Assembly: GCA_016188575.1 (NCBI GenBank)
Contig: JACPHN010000198.1
Location: forward strand, 1 to 29,181
Length of the DNA stretch: 29,181 bases
Reading direction: 5' to 3'
Source of the DNA: Candidatus Schekmanbacteria bacterium
GTDB taxonomy: Bacteria > CSSED10-310 > JACPHN01
Shown: piece by piece, positions 23,501 to 29,181 of the stretch
How positions within the stretch are numbered: position 1 is the first letter of the stretch
Layout: each line of letters begins with the position of its first letter
Made by a program: the position numbers and the translations under genes
The notes under the pieces: model-generated
Told to the model about the DNA's origin: nothing
Databases searched by the model: none
Seen by the model: the letters and a program-made list of their open reading frames with translations, nothing else

Positions 23501-24255
23501 AGCCACTCGTGCCGCCCGAGATAGTGTCCGGCGATGATGGCCGCGACGAGCGCCGCCGCTCCGACGGCAGTCGCAAGCGACTGTAGCAGCGGCCAGCTCA
23601 GGCAGCTTGGGAACCTCGCCGCATAGACGCGGGGGATGTCCGGAGCGAGGCGAATCAGCAGCACCACGCCGAGACCCGAGAGAAACAGGGCGAGCGGCAC
23701 GAGCACGCCATCACTGGAGCTCGGCCGCAGGCGTCGCCGCAGCGTCGCGAGCGCCGCCACCGCACCGAGAAAAGCGCCGGCGGCGACCGCCACCGCCAGG
23801 AGACTGCTACCTCCCAGCACACTGTCGAAGACGTCGACGGGGTCGCGGTGCGGCCCGCTTCCGGCCTCGGGAAGCTGCACGGACAGTCGCTCTTCGCGCT
23901 CGCCGGTCTGCACCAGAAACCCGCGTCTCCGATAGTCTTCGCCGCGCTCGAGGCCGAGGAAGCTCGCGCGCAGAGCCATGCAGGCCGCTCCCGCAACCAC
24001 GAGCGTCAGGATCGCCACGAGGAAGGTAAAGCCGACCTCCCTGCGCCCCAACGGCAGCGCCAGCCGCAGCGGAGCCGGCGCTATCCGCGTCGCCCGGACC
24101 GCCGCGAGCAAGGCGCCCACAAGCAGCACGTGAAAGAGCGGATGATAGATCCCCGCCGCCAGCGGCGGAGGCAACAGCAGCAGCAGGCAACACAGCGCTG
24201 CTGTTGCCACAGCGAGACCCGCCGCGAGCGCGATCGCCCTTTTTTGTCCACTCAT
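20599..24255 (-). CDS. Fusion of SEDS glycosyltransferase (FtsW/RodA) and class B penicillin-binding protein
   Basis: A 1218-residue protein covering peptidoglycan polymerisation and crosslinking in one chain. Residues 1-255 are extra: about six membrane segments with an extracytoplasmic insert (about 100-145). Residues about 256-565 are the SEDS domain, with ADSDFALVTIAEELGLVG (Asp461 matches the catalytic Asp of the RodA TDF motif) and TGLLPLTGVPLPFVSRGG (525-542). A membrane helix near 590-605 enters the periplasmic PBP part: a pedestal (about 615-790) and transpeptidase (about 795-1200) with Ser888 and Lys891 in PPGSVFK, Ser945-Cys-Asn947, and Lys1142 in AKTGTAE. No GT51 domain is present, so it is class B. 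All catalytic residues are intact. The upstream QPSE-like motif of SEDS proteins is altered to QIVEIAK. There is no other cell-wall gene in the window. The ribosome-binding site is weak. Confidence 0.93.
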   Translation of the reverse strand: MSGQKRAIALAAGLAVATAALCCLLLLLPPPLAAGIYHPLFHVLLVGALLAAVRATRIAPAPLRLALPLGRREVGFTFLVAILTLVVAGAACMALRASFLGLERGEDYRRRGFLVQTGEREERLSVQLPEAGSGPHRDPVDVFDSVLGGSSLLAVAVAAGAFLGAVAALATLRRRLRPSSSDGVLVPLALFLSGLGVVLLIRLAPDIPRVYAARFPSCLSWPLLQSLATAVGAAALVAAIIAGHYLGRHEWLQVFFRRRIGHVAVYHLFAAAAVALTLGTAIAGTRRFGAVLSLTIAGKDVQIVEIAKVLLAYYAAYYLADLEQRRRRDSDNGQRQHTYCCAPAGTIPHLLVLLAVGAAGLLTGDVGFVLLCGALLVAVAVVGLGDLLLPVLVVVGAPVMGAVVLWLEQPFRAYHRLASWLDPFAHSETLALARWSLAEGGLWGAGLARGMPYTVPNADSDFALVTIAEELGLVGAGAVLGLYACMLHRGFDIAVREVEPFRKHLATSVTLLLAAQVAVIAAGSTGLLPLTGVPLPFVSRGGMTAILTMYCIGVLVQLSFVYHGGEEAQPERWVQVNRRLRHARLATHAMLALCFLWLGAQMTLLSASTARRPFQDRPLAEALQALADGGVYSVRAGRVRFDADKMEPVAELLPAGQRQLVRADLRRLRALADAFEVREGKPVLASSAVGRANPRTIARPAFSVRDRRGRVVAVTDSHDTRRYPFAWSLFPVLGHSRFGAPLFLENDLPALIRRIETGILPPRVAVTAVLSRLRRLAASVRGDGTPAQARRQRAPYQVTLTIDAELQARAMRLLDEALNQLHDPARPPHAGAAALVMDVRTGELLAVASVPSFNPAAAGSEPWGRQFRDPELQLKKNRAIHGLYPPGSVFKLVTAAAAAEVGADRSPVSCQGTDPALGIRDYQVAAGNDSFRHGAIALREALAQSCNVYFATMGVVIGDELTRIARRLGFGRAFPLLPLPGEIDLAAVPSHFATCHSVAGSAALPACAGANTGTVAPVQDTYLREHPLLLSRAAVGQTLVEVTPLQMLLVTATIARGGELVAPQLLRRLERSDATYLEMHEQALGRVLSKLAARRVAGGMVAAAASGTAAPSVLSRRPAQVGARFSLAGPKHEAQWLPFAAKTGTAEVEGLPSHAWFTAFAPVETPRVAVTVLLEHGGFGGHRAGPIAMELLAAALESLRREDVDQAAEAAGTSAPRR

Positions 24256-24392
24256 GTGTTTCTGCGCTCGTCGCTGTTGCTGGGAGGGCGACTCGACCGG
24301 CCTTACCGATAGCCGATGCTAGCGCGGCTTCCGCCCTGGATGGAACGGGTGGGCCGCGCCGGTTCCCGGCCACGCGGCAGGCTGACCAGACG

Positions 24393-24421
24393 TTGAAATC
24401 TCTGCCTTGACTCGGTACGAT
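24393..24421 (+). promoter_or_regulatory. Promoter placing the Uma2 mRNA start at its ATG
   Basis: TTGAAA (24393-24398) and TACGAT (24416-24421) are separated by exactly 17 bases. Seven bases after the -10 lies position 24428-24429, which is the ATG of the downstream gene. No Shine-Dalgarno sequence is present (the preceding bases are TTGGGTTC). Together these suggest a leaderless transcript. A second TTGACT at 24408 has no -10 at useful spacing. Confidence 0.5.
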
Positions 24422-24428
24422 TGGGTTC

Positions 24429-25016
24429 ATGGCAAGCGCCGCCCCAGCAGAACCAGTCCAGGAAGTCCGGATCTCAGGTTATTCGGCGTTTCGTGACTGG
24501 ACTGCAAGTCAGCCCGGCCGCTGGTTCCTTCTTCGAGGCATGCCCATGCCCATGCCCAGCCCGTCCCCGACGCGCATTCACCAGGAAATCTCCAAGCGCC
24601 TCGAGCTCCTCCTCATTGCCAGTATCGAACGTCCCGGACGCGGTTGGGTGTACGATGCGCCCCTCGATGTTGCGCTGTTTCCGGACACGGTCTACCAGCC
24701 CGATCTGCTCGTCGTCTTTTCCGAGCACGCCGATCGCCTCCGGGATACGCATATCGACGGTGCACCCGACATCGTCATCGAAGCTCTGTCGCCGTCCACG
24801 GCCAAGCTCGATCTGGTCGACAAGCGCTACGACTACGCCCGCGCGGGGGTTCTCGAATACTGGATCGTGGACCCCGAGACGCGCACGGTCGAGCTCTACG
24901 TGCCCGAGGGCGACGTTTTCCGCCTCCGGCGCGCGGCGCGCCAAGAGGGCAGTGTTGCCAGCGAACAGATTCCCGAGCTCCAAGTCAGCCTCGGGGAGCT
25001 TTTCAGCGATCTTTAG
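24429..25016 (+). CDS. Uma2-family (DUF820) PD-(D/E)xK nuclease-like protein
   Basis: A 195-residue cytoplasmic protein of typical family length. The family layout is clear: WFLLRGMPMPMPSPSPTRIH with the family's MSPSP..H motif, the active-site Asp in VYQPDLLVV, and the Glu in PDIVIEALSPSTAKLD. These are followed by KRYDYARAGVLEYWIVDPET. The D...E.x motifs mark a restriction-endonuclease-like fold; Uma2 proteins are abundant in cyanobacteria and in some other phyla and their biological role is unsettled. A Met-Pro dipeptide repeat precedes the SPSP motif. The gene is single, with its own promoter, no ribosome-binding site and no toxin or methylase partner nearby. Confidence 0.9.
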   Translation: MASAAPAEPVQEVRISGYSAFRDWTASQPGRWFLLRGMPMPMPSPSPTRIHQEISKRLELLLIASIERPGRGWVYDAPLDVALFPDTVYQPDLLVVFSEHADRLRDTHIDGAPDIVIEALSPSTAKLDLVDKRYDYARAGVLEYWIVDPETRTVELYVPEGDVFRLRRAARQEGSVASEQIPELQVSLGELFSDL

Positions 25017-25049
25017 AGCGATCTTCCCGCCATCCCATGAAAGGCGGCG

Positions 25050-25069
25050 ATCCCGGCGCACGCCGGAAT
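25050..25069. repeat. REP-like hairpin 1
   Basis: CCGGCG (25053-25058) pairs with CGCCGG (25061-25066) around CA, and the stem resumes for two more pairs after one mismatch. It is part of a cluster of palindromes between the convergent Uma2 and malate dehydrogenase genes. Confidence 0.5.
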
Positions 25070-25094
25070 GCAGACGGCCACCCCTGGGCACGTG

Positions 25095-25108
25095 CCGGCG
25101 AAAGCCGG
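25095..25108. repeat. REP-like hairpin 2 (CCGGC-GAAA-GCCGG)
   Basis: A perfect 5-bp stem closes a GAAA tetraloop (25100-25103). The core CCGGCGAAAGCCGG with flanking GGGTCATGAATGA resembles the widespread intergenic element CCGGC(G/T)AAAGCCGG family of REP/dRS-like sequences found in many proteobacteria. Copies elsewhere in the genome would be expected; only this one is seen in the window. Confidence 0.5.
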
Positions 25109-25134
25109 GGTCATGAATGACGCCGTCGCGGGGC

Positions 25135-25164
25135 GGCCAGGGCGTCTGCAGGCCCTGGCCTGCA
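25135..25164. terminator. Overlapping alternative hairpins at the end of mdh
   Basis: GGCCAGGGC (25135-25143) pairs with GCCCTGGCC (25152-25160). Alternatively TGCAGGCC (25147-25154) pairs with GGCCTGCA (25157-25164). The two structures share bases and cannot form together. The element lies just beyond the malate dehydrogenase stop (25182-25184, minus strand) and could end transcription of that gene or of the convergent Uma2 gene. No T tract is present. Confidence 0.4.
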
Positions 25165-25181
25165 AACGCCTTCTTCTCGGG

Positions 25182-26168
25182 TCAGAGCAAATCCGCAACT
25201 GCCGCTCGCTCGGTCTTCAGCTCCTTCACCGAGGCGTCGATCTTTGCCCGCGAGTATGCATCGATCTCATAGCCCTCGGCGATCCGCCAGGAGGTGCCGT
25301 CACTGACCACGGGAAAACCGCAGATCAGACCTGCATCGACGCCGTAACTGCCGTCCGAGCAAACCGCGGCGCTGAGGTGATCGTCTCCGGCAGTAGGCCG
25401 GGTGAGCGCCTTGACTGTGTCGATTGCAGCATTGGCCGCCGAGGCGGCACTGGAGGCGCCGCGCGCAGAGATGACCGCGGCACCGCGATTTTGCACGAGA
25501 GGAAGGAAGGTCGATGTCAGCCATTCCTCGCTGCCGATGACGTCCAGCGCTGGCCGCCCGCAAATGCGCGCGTTGTGGAAGTCGGGGTACTGCGTGGTGC
25601 TGTGGTTTCCCCAGATTGCGAGGCGCGTGACGTCCTCGACGCCGACTCCCGCGCGCCGGGCGAGCTGTGCTCGGGCCCGGTTCTGATCAAGGCGCGTCAT
25701 CGCGAACCAGCGATCTGTCGGAATCTCGGGCGCGTTGCGCATCGCGATCAGGCAGTTCGTGTTGCACGGGTTGCCCACCACCAGCGCCCGCACGTCAGCC
25801 GCGGCAACCGCTTGCAGAGCCTTGCCCTGGGCCGTGAAGATCGGGCCATTGACGCGGATGAGATCCGCACGTTCCATGCCTGCCGATCGCGGCCGACTGC
25901 CCACGAGCAGCGCCCAGCTCACGCCCTTGAATCCGTCCGTGAGGTGATCGCTGTCCGCGCATTCCACTCCGGCCAGCGTCGGGAATGCGCAGTCCACGAG
26001 CTCCATCGCCACCCCCTCGAGCGCTTTCATCGCCGGGGGAATCTCGATGAGCTGCAGTACGACCTTCTTGTCCGGACCGAAAACCTCGCCGGAGGCAATG
26101 CGAAACAGCAGGGAGTAGCCGATCTGACCTGCAGCGCCCGTTACCGCTACGCGAATGGGAATAATCAT
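25182..26168 (-). CDS. mdh: Malate dehydrogenase (NAD-dependent, cytosolic type 2)
   Basis: A 328-residue protein of the usual length for this class. ATG 26168 has AGGAG seven bases upstream. The nucleotide-binding motif GAAGQIG is at residues 11-17. Substrate-binding arginines are in RPRSAGMER (Arg92/Arg94 and Arg100), and the catalytic pair is Asp161 in TRLDQNRA with His189 in IWGNHS. It interconverts malate and oxaloacetate in the TCA cycle. The longer N-terminal loop ([18 protein letters not shown]) and the TRLDQNRA motif separate it from the bacterial lactate-dehydrogenase-like type. The commoner GARPR motif is GSRPR here. It appears to be a single-gene unit. Confidence 0.95.
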   Translation of the reverse strand: MIIPIRVAVTGAAGQIGYSLLFRIASGEVFGPDKKVVLQLIEIPPAMKALEGVAMELVDCAFPTLAGVECADSDHLTDGFKGVSWALLVGSRPRSAGMERADLIRVNGPIFTAQGKALQAVAAADVRALVVGNPCNTNCLIAMRNAPEIPTDRWFAMTRLDQNRARAQLARRAGVGVEDVTRLAIWGNHSTTQYPDFHNARICGRPALDVIGSEEWLTSTFLPLVQNRGAAVISARGASSAASAANAAIDTVKALTRPTAGDDHLSAAVCSDGSYGVDAGLICGFPVVSDGTSWRIAEGYEIDAYSRAKIDASVKELKTERAAVADLL

Positions 26169-26611
26169 GGCTGAGCTCCTGGAAGAGAATAGGTCATGAC
26201 CCGAGGGCGACTCGTGTCAGGTGCAGTGTAATCCGAATATCGACAAGTGCACAAATGGCTCCAAATTCCCAACTCCGCCGCGCTTCGGTCAGGTTGAAGG
26301 GCGTGCCCCAGGGTGGGTGGGCGCGCTGGTGTAGCCCGGCGGCGCGAAGGTGAAGAGCCGGTCGCGGACCGAGTAGGTTGGCCCGATCGTTCGGCACAGA
26401 CCTCGGGCGCCGCGGCTGAGCGTCGAACCGCAAGCGCAGTCGGCCGTCGCGCTGCGCCGCGGCAGAGGAAACCTACCCATGAAAGGGGCTCCCGGCGCCT
26501 CGAGGCCGGGCCGAGCCCGGTAGCGGCCACCACGGCGGGGCCGAGCAGCGCCGCGCCCATCCCGGTTCCTCTCCGGGGTTGGAGAGCCCAACCGGCCGGC
26601 CCTACCTTTTT
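26169..26611. other. 443-base interval with no supported gene
   Basis: It lies between the stop of the minus-strand secreted protein gene and the malate dehydrogenase start. Apart from the possible mdh promoter and ribosome-binding site near its left end, I find nothing convincing. Minus-strand frames at about 26280-26400 give protein-like snippets (PPWGTPFNLTEARRSWEFG in one frame, YSVRDRLFTFAPPGY in another), but none has a start, ribosome-binding site or sustained coding character. A decayed gene is possible. Confidence 0.4.
26225..26254 (-). promoter_or_regulatory. Possible mdh promoter
   Basis: On the minus strand TTGTGC (complement of 26249-26254) and TACACT (complement of 26225-26230) are 18 bases apart, about 50 bases before the mdh ATG. 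Both hexamers are partial matches to the sigma-70 consensus, and the local DNA is AT-richer than its surroundings. Confidence 0.3.
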
Positions 26612-27685
26612 TCATTCCGGCATCGGCAACTGACAGGACGCGGGGAACTTCGGTGGTCGCGGACCCCCAGCCATGTCGTTATCCGAGGACTTGTCTCGGC
26701 GATGCACACTATGGAAGCCGAGCTCGTCCCCTAGGATGAAATGCCATTCTTCGCCCGTTTTCCCTTCGGCCCTGTAGCTCCGAAGCCGATTCAAGGAAAG
26801 CTCGATGCTCTGGGCTTGCGTGCGGCCCCAGGAGGACATGTTGCGGAACGTCCCCCCGGCCTCGACCCAGGCGAGCTTCGCCAGCAGGAGGCGCTCGACC
26901 TGGTCCCAGTCGGTCATCAAGTTGATAGCCTCGGCTACGAGATAGGGATTGGCCGGGTCTTTTTCGGCCTCCGCGAGCCAAAAACGCAAGAAGTGCTGCC
27001 AGAGGTCAACTCGCCTCATGCGCTGCCTGGTCACCTGGCGCCGAAAAAACTCGAACCGGTGCCGCGGGATGGATGCCTCCTCCGGGGTGAGGCCCACCCG
27101 CCACACGGCGGGCTCGGGCGGCGGAGGGAGCTGGGCAGCCCACGCGAGCTCCGGCACCCGCGCGATCGCCGGGTCGAGCGATGCCACCACCTCGTAGGTG
27201 CCGCGCCGCAACGGGCAGCCGTCGCGCAGGCGTACCTCGAAGGGGAACGAGGCCGAGCTGTCGCGGCGCAGCTCGGTCGGCGGGTGCAGCTTCTCGCTCT
27301 TCTCCCAGCGACGGATGCCATCGGGGAGACTATTAAAGGCCAGGCCGGCTCCGGTGGTGGTATCGACATCGAAGGTCAGCTCCAGCCACGACTCGGCGCG
27401 CTGGCCGTCGTGCCGGAGCTCTAGGCGCACGAAGTCCCGCCAGGATACGCCGCGGGCGCTCACCGGGTAGGGACCTCTCCTGCTGCTGCCATTTCTCAGG
27501 GTGACCCAACCGATAACGCGGGTGGCGAAGGCGTATTCGGGAATGACGTCAGGGCCGCTCGGCACGCCGTCATGAGCTCCGAACCTCAGATTGCGATTCG
27601 TGCGCGAGCGCCCCTGGACCGCCGGCGTCTCCGCGACCCCCGCGAGCATCGAGACCACCACGGCGATGATTCCAAGCTTGCTCAT
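26612..27685 (-). CDS. Secreted protein of unknown family
   Basis: A 357-residue protein; ATG 27685 has AGGA five bases upstream. The N-terminus is a signal peptide (LGIIAVVVSMLAGVAE). Residues about 45-190 appear beta-rich: VIPEYAFATRVIGWVTLRNG, DFVRLELRHDGQ, ESWLELTFDVD, SFPFEVRLRDGCPLRRGTYEV. This may be an immunoglobulin-like module. Residues about 200-330 are helical with many Trp, Arg and Glu (WQHFLRFWLAEAEKDPANPYLVAEA, then MTDWDQVERLLLAKLAWVEAGG), reminiscent of a solenoid repeat. I recognise no family and no catalytic motif. It lies nine bases after the stop of the frameshifted gene upstream, so the two are co-transcribed. Confidence 0.75.
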   Translation of the reverse strand: MSKLGIIAVVVSMLAGVAETPAVQGRSRTNRNLRFGAHDGVPSGPDVIPEYAFATRVIGWVTLRNGSSRRGPYPVSARGVSWRDFVRLELRHDGQRAESWLELTFDVDTTTGAGLAFNSLPDGIRRWEKSEKLHPPTELRRDSSASFPFEVRLRDGCPLRRGTYEVVASLDPAIARVPELAWAAQLPPPPEPAVWRVGLTPEEASIPRHRFEFFRRQVTRQRMRRVDLWQHFLRFWLAEAEKDPANPYLVAEAINLMTDWDQVERLLLAKLAWVEAGGTFRNMSSWGRTQAQSIELSLNRLRSYRAEGKTGEEWHFILGDELGFHSVHRRDKSSDNDMAGGPRPPKFPASCQLPMPE

Positions 27686-27694
27686 GTCATCCTC

Positions 27695-29181
27695 TCATGG
27701 GCTTGCGTGCACGCGGACCTGGCCGAGGTCCGCTGGGCCGAAGACGCGGGGCGGTGGGTACAGCAGCCCGCTGAGCATCAGCGTCGCGCCGCCGTTGCTC
27801 GGGGGAATGGCCCAGCGTTCGTAGTGCTCGACGTGGACGTAGTGCCCGCCCTCGTGCCCGATCACGGCGCGCACCTGATCGTCCTTGTGTTCCTCGGTGA
27901 GCAGAACGTAGTACTCGGTGGATCCCGGGTCCTGGAAGGGATACGCGAGCTCCGCGTAGCGGTCGGCGCCGGCCAGTGTCGACACGACTCTTGCCTTGCG
28001 GTCGAGAGGCACGATCAGCTCGAGCGGCGAGCTGCCATCGGGGAAACGAAACTCGCGCGTGGCCTCGCCGCTGATCAGCCGGTCATTGGTTTCGGGGGCG
28101 ACCACCGTGGTCAACCGCTGCCCCTGCGGTGGCACGATCGCCCCGTCGACAAAAGCGTCGAGATAGACTTCCGCGCGGTCGGTCTCGTTGGGGCTGCCCG
28201 CCCAGCGGGTGCTCGGGTCGCTGAAGGTTTCGCCGTACGTGGTATCTGGAGACCCATACCTGTCGACGACGTCAATGAAGGCGAGGCGCTGGTCGTGGTG
28301 GCCGGGAAGGACACCCATCCCGTTGCCGTTGACGAGCCTGGCCGCGTGCTCGTCAGCCTCCACGCGGTGGACGGTGACCCCGCAGCCGAACAGGAACCCG
28401 GCTCCGCAGTACGGCACGTTGTCGGGCTCCTTGACGAACAGGAACAGATCCTTCCAGTTCGGATGCATGCGCCGGTGCTGCTTGCGGACGCCGAAGCCGC
28501 GAAACTCCTCGTAGGCCGTCAGCCCGTCGCCGCGGCGGCCGGTCCAGGGAAACAGCTCATCCGGCGCCGGCAGGCCGTCCCCATCGGCGGCCGGGTCGAG
28601 CCCTTGGTCCTTTACGGGCACCGTCTGCCCGGTGTCGGAAGCCACCAGCACCGCCCAGCCGTCGTCCGGAAAACCCGTCTTGTCGTTGTCGAGGGGAAGC
28701 TGGAGCAATTCCTTCGCCGGAGCGTTCCCCCGGGCAGCGAGCCCGACGTAGCTTTTCTCGCCTCGACATCCACCTGGATGGCGAAATGCCCGTGGGCGCC
28801 GAAGTCGGTGGTGCTCGCCTCGATCGCCAGCGTCTCGAGCGCCTCCCGGTCATCCTCCGGCGTCGCCCCCCTGGCGTAGCGCATCGGCACGCGAAAGCTC
28901 GCGTCGCGAAACAGGGGAGACAGATGCCGAGCTTCGAGCTCCGGGTAGGCGAACGCCCCGGTCGGCGCGAGCGCGACCTCCATCGGCGCCGCGCTCGGAC
29001 CGTAGGTGATGCGGTAGGCGACGTCATCCTCGCTCCCCGGTGCGACCGCGGGGTAGTTGGTCGCGATGCCCGGAAAGACGGTGGACGCGGTGGCGAGGGT
29101 CAGGCTGGCGCGGTCGGCCGCGTATTTCGGCACCGCCTCGATGCGGTAGGTCAGGGCGGCGGCGGGCCGGCCCGGGTCGGC
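27695..29181 (-). CDS. Large extracellular protein, 5'-incomplete and apparently frameshifted
   Basis: The gene enters from the right edge and ends with TGA at 27695-27697. Between 29181 and about 28757 one frame is coding (LTYRIEAVPKYAADRASLTL onward, with DFGAHGHFAIQVDVEAR). From about 28753 to the stop the coding frame shifts by one (KSYVGLAARGNAPAKELLQL onward). Restoring one A in the run at 28753-28756 joins the two into at least 495 residues. The second part has Asp-rich stretches typical of calcium-binding secreted proteins (DPAADGDGLPAPDE and RRGDGLTAYEEF). Near the C-terminus is HEGGHYVHVEHY (27842-27856 for HEGGH), which fits a zinc-protease HExxH. I do not recognise the family. Whether the shift is real or a sequence error is open. 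Confidence 0.65.
28753..28756 (-). other. Apparent single-base frameshift in an A run
   Basis: On the minus strand the sequence GCG AGA AAA GCT changes coding frame here: upstream residues end QVDVEAR and downstream residues begin SYVGLAARG. One extra A would restore a single frame. The run (four A) is short for a sequencing slip but plausible. A programmed -1 shift is less likely because the bases do not form the usual X-XXY-YYZ heptamer. Confidence 0.6.

Noticed and set aside
24429-25016. Uma2 gene as part of a restriction-modification or toxin-antitoxin system
   Set aside because: No methylase, specificity subunit or antitoxin-like gene lies next to it; the neighbours are a cell-wall fusion gene and malate dehydrogenase.
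26165-26560. A 131-codon minus-strand frame upstream of mdh
   Set aside because: It runs into the mdh start, has no ribosome-binding site and is low-complexity in sequence; the mdh start with AGGAG is preferred.
28745-28765. Programmed -1 ribosomal frameshift as explanation for the frame change
   Set aside because: The bases around the A run do not form a usual slippery heptamer and I see no stimulating structure; a sequence error or real mutation is simpler.

Overview
The window is high-GC bacterial DNA with dense genes on both strands. Several features suggest a Gram-negative, deltaproteobacteria-like organism (Myxococcota, Binatota or a relative). There are OmpA-type peptidoglycan-binding domains and many Sec-exported proteins of unknown family. 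There is also a Cys-rich 'DSDC'-repeat secreted protein, a metzincin protease and a beta-propeller with a hydrophobic, arginine-ended C-terminus. No rRNA, tRNA, CRISPR array, phage or complete insertion sequence was seen. The lineage is an inference from style, not from a marker gene.

Layout. Bases 1-71 hold the end of a gene entering from the left. Bases 72-1551 are degenerate: a broken zinc-ribbon (transposase-like) fragment, an 11-bp inverted repeat and no intact gene. Bases 1552-8557 run on the plus strand. They hold a secreted TPR protein, then a promoter-headed operon of four envelope proteins: a substrate-binding/OmpA fusion, a von Willebrand A (VWA) protein, a second substrate-binding/OmpA fusion and a membrane coiled-coil protein. 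Bases 8684-10027 encode a secreted seven-bladed propeller. Bases 10129-15025 run on the minus strand: a CGFS glutaredoxin and BolA pair, and upstream of them a partner-switching cassette (membrane SpoIIE-type phosphatase, RsbW-type kinase, GAF-SpoIIE phosphatase) whose genes overlap. A GH1 glycosidase and a Cys-rich secreted protein (15160-17714, plus) overlap by four bases. Bases 17737-24255 (minus) hold a Bcp peroxiredoxin, a secreted metzincin with a secreted companion, and a 1218-residue fusion of a SEDS glycosyltransferase with a class B penicillin-binding protein. A Uma2-family nuclease (24429-25016, plus) is probably read from a leaderless mRNA. It converges on a malate dehydrogenase (25182-26168, minus) across a cluster of REP-like hairpins. 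The right end (26612-29181, minus) holds two secreted proteins of unknown family; the upstream one is incomplete and carries an apparent frameshift.

How the parts fit. The strongest candidate for an undescribed system is the operon at 3477-8557. Two different ligand-binding domains are each tied to an OmpA peptidoglycan-binding domain, and they flank a secreted VWA protein with a complete metal site; no ABC permease or ATPase is present. The partner-switching cassette has two phosphatase inputs (one membrane, one GAF) for one kinase, but no STAS antagonist or sigma factor in the window. The SEDS-PBP fusion puts a complete peptidoglycan polymerase and crosslinker on one chain.
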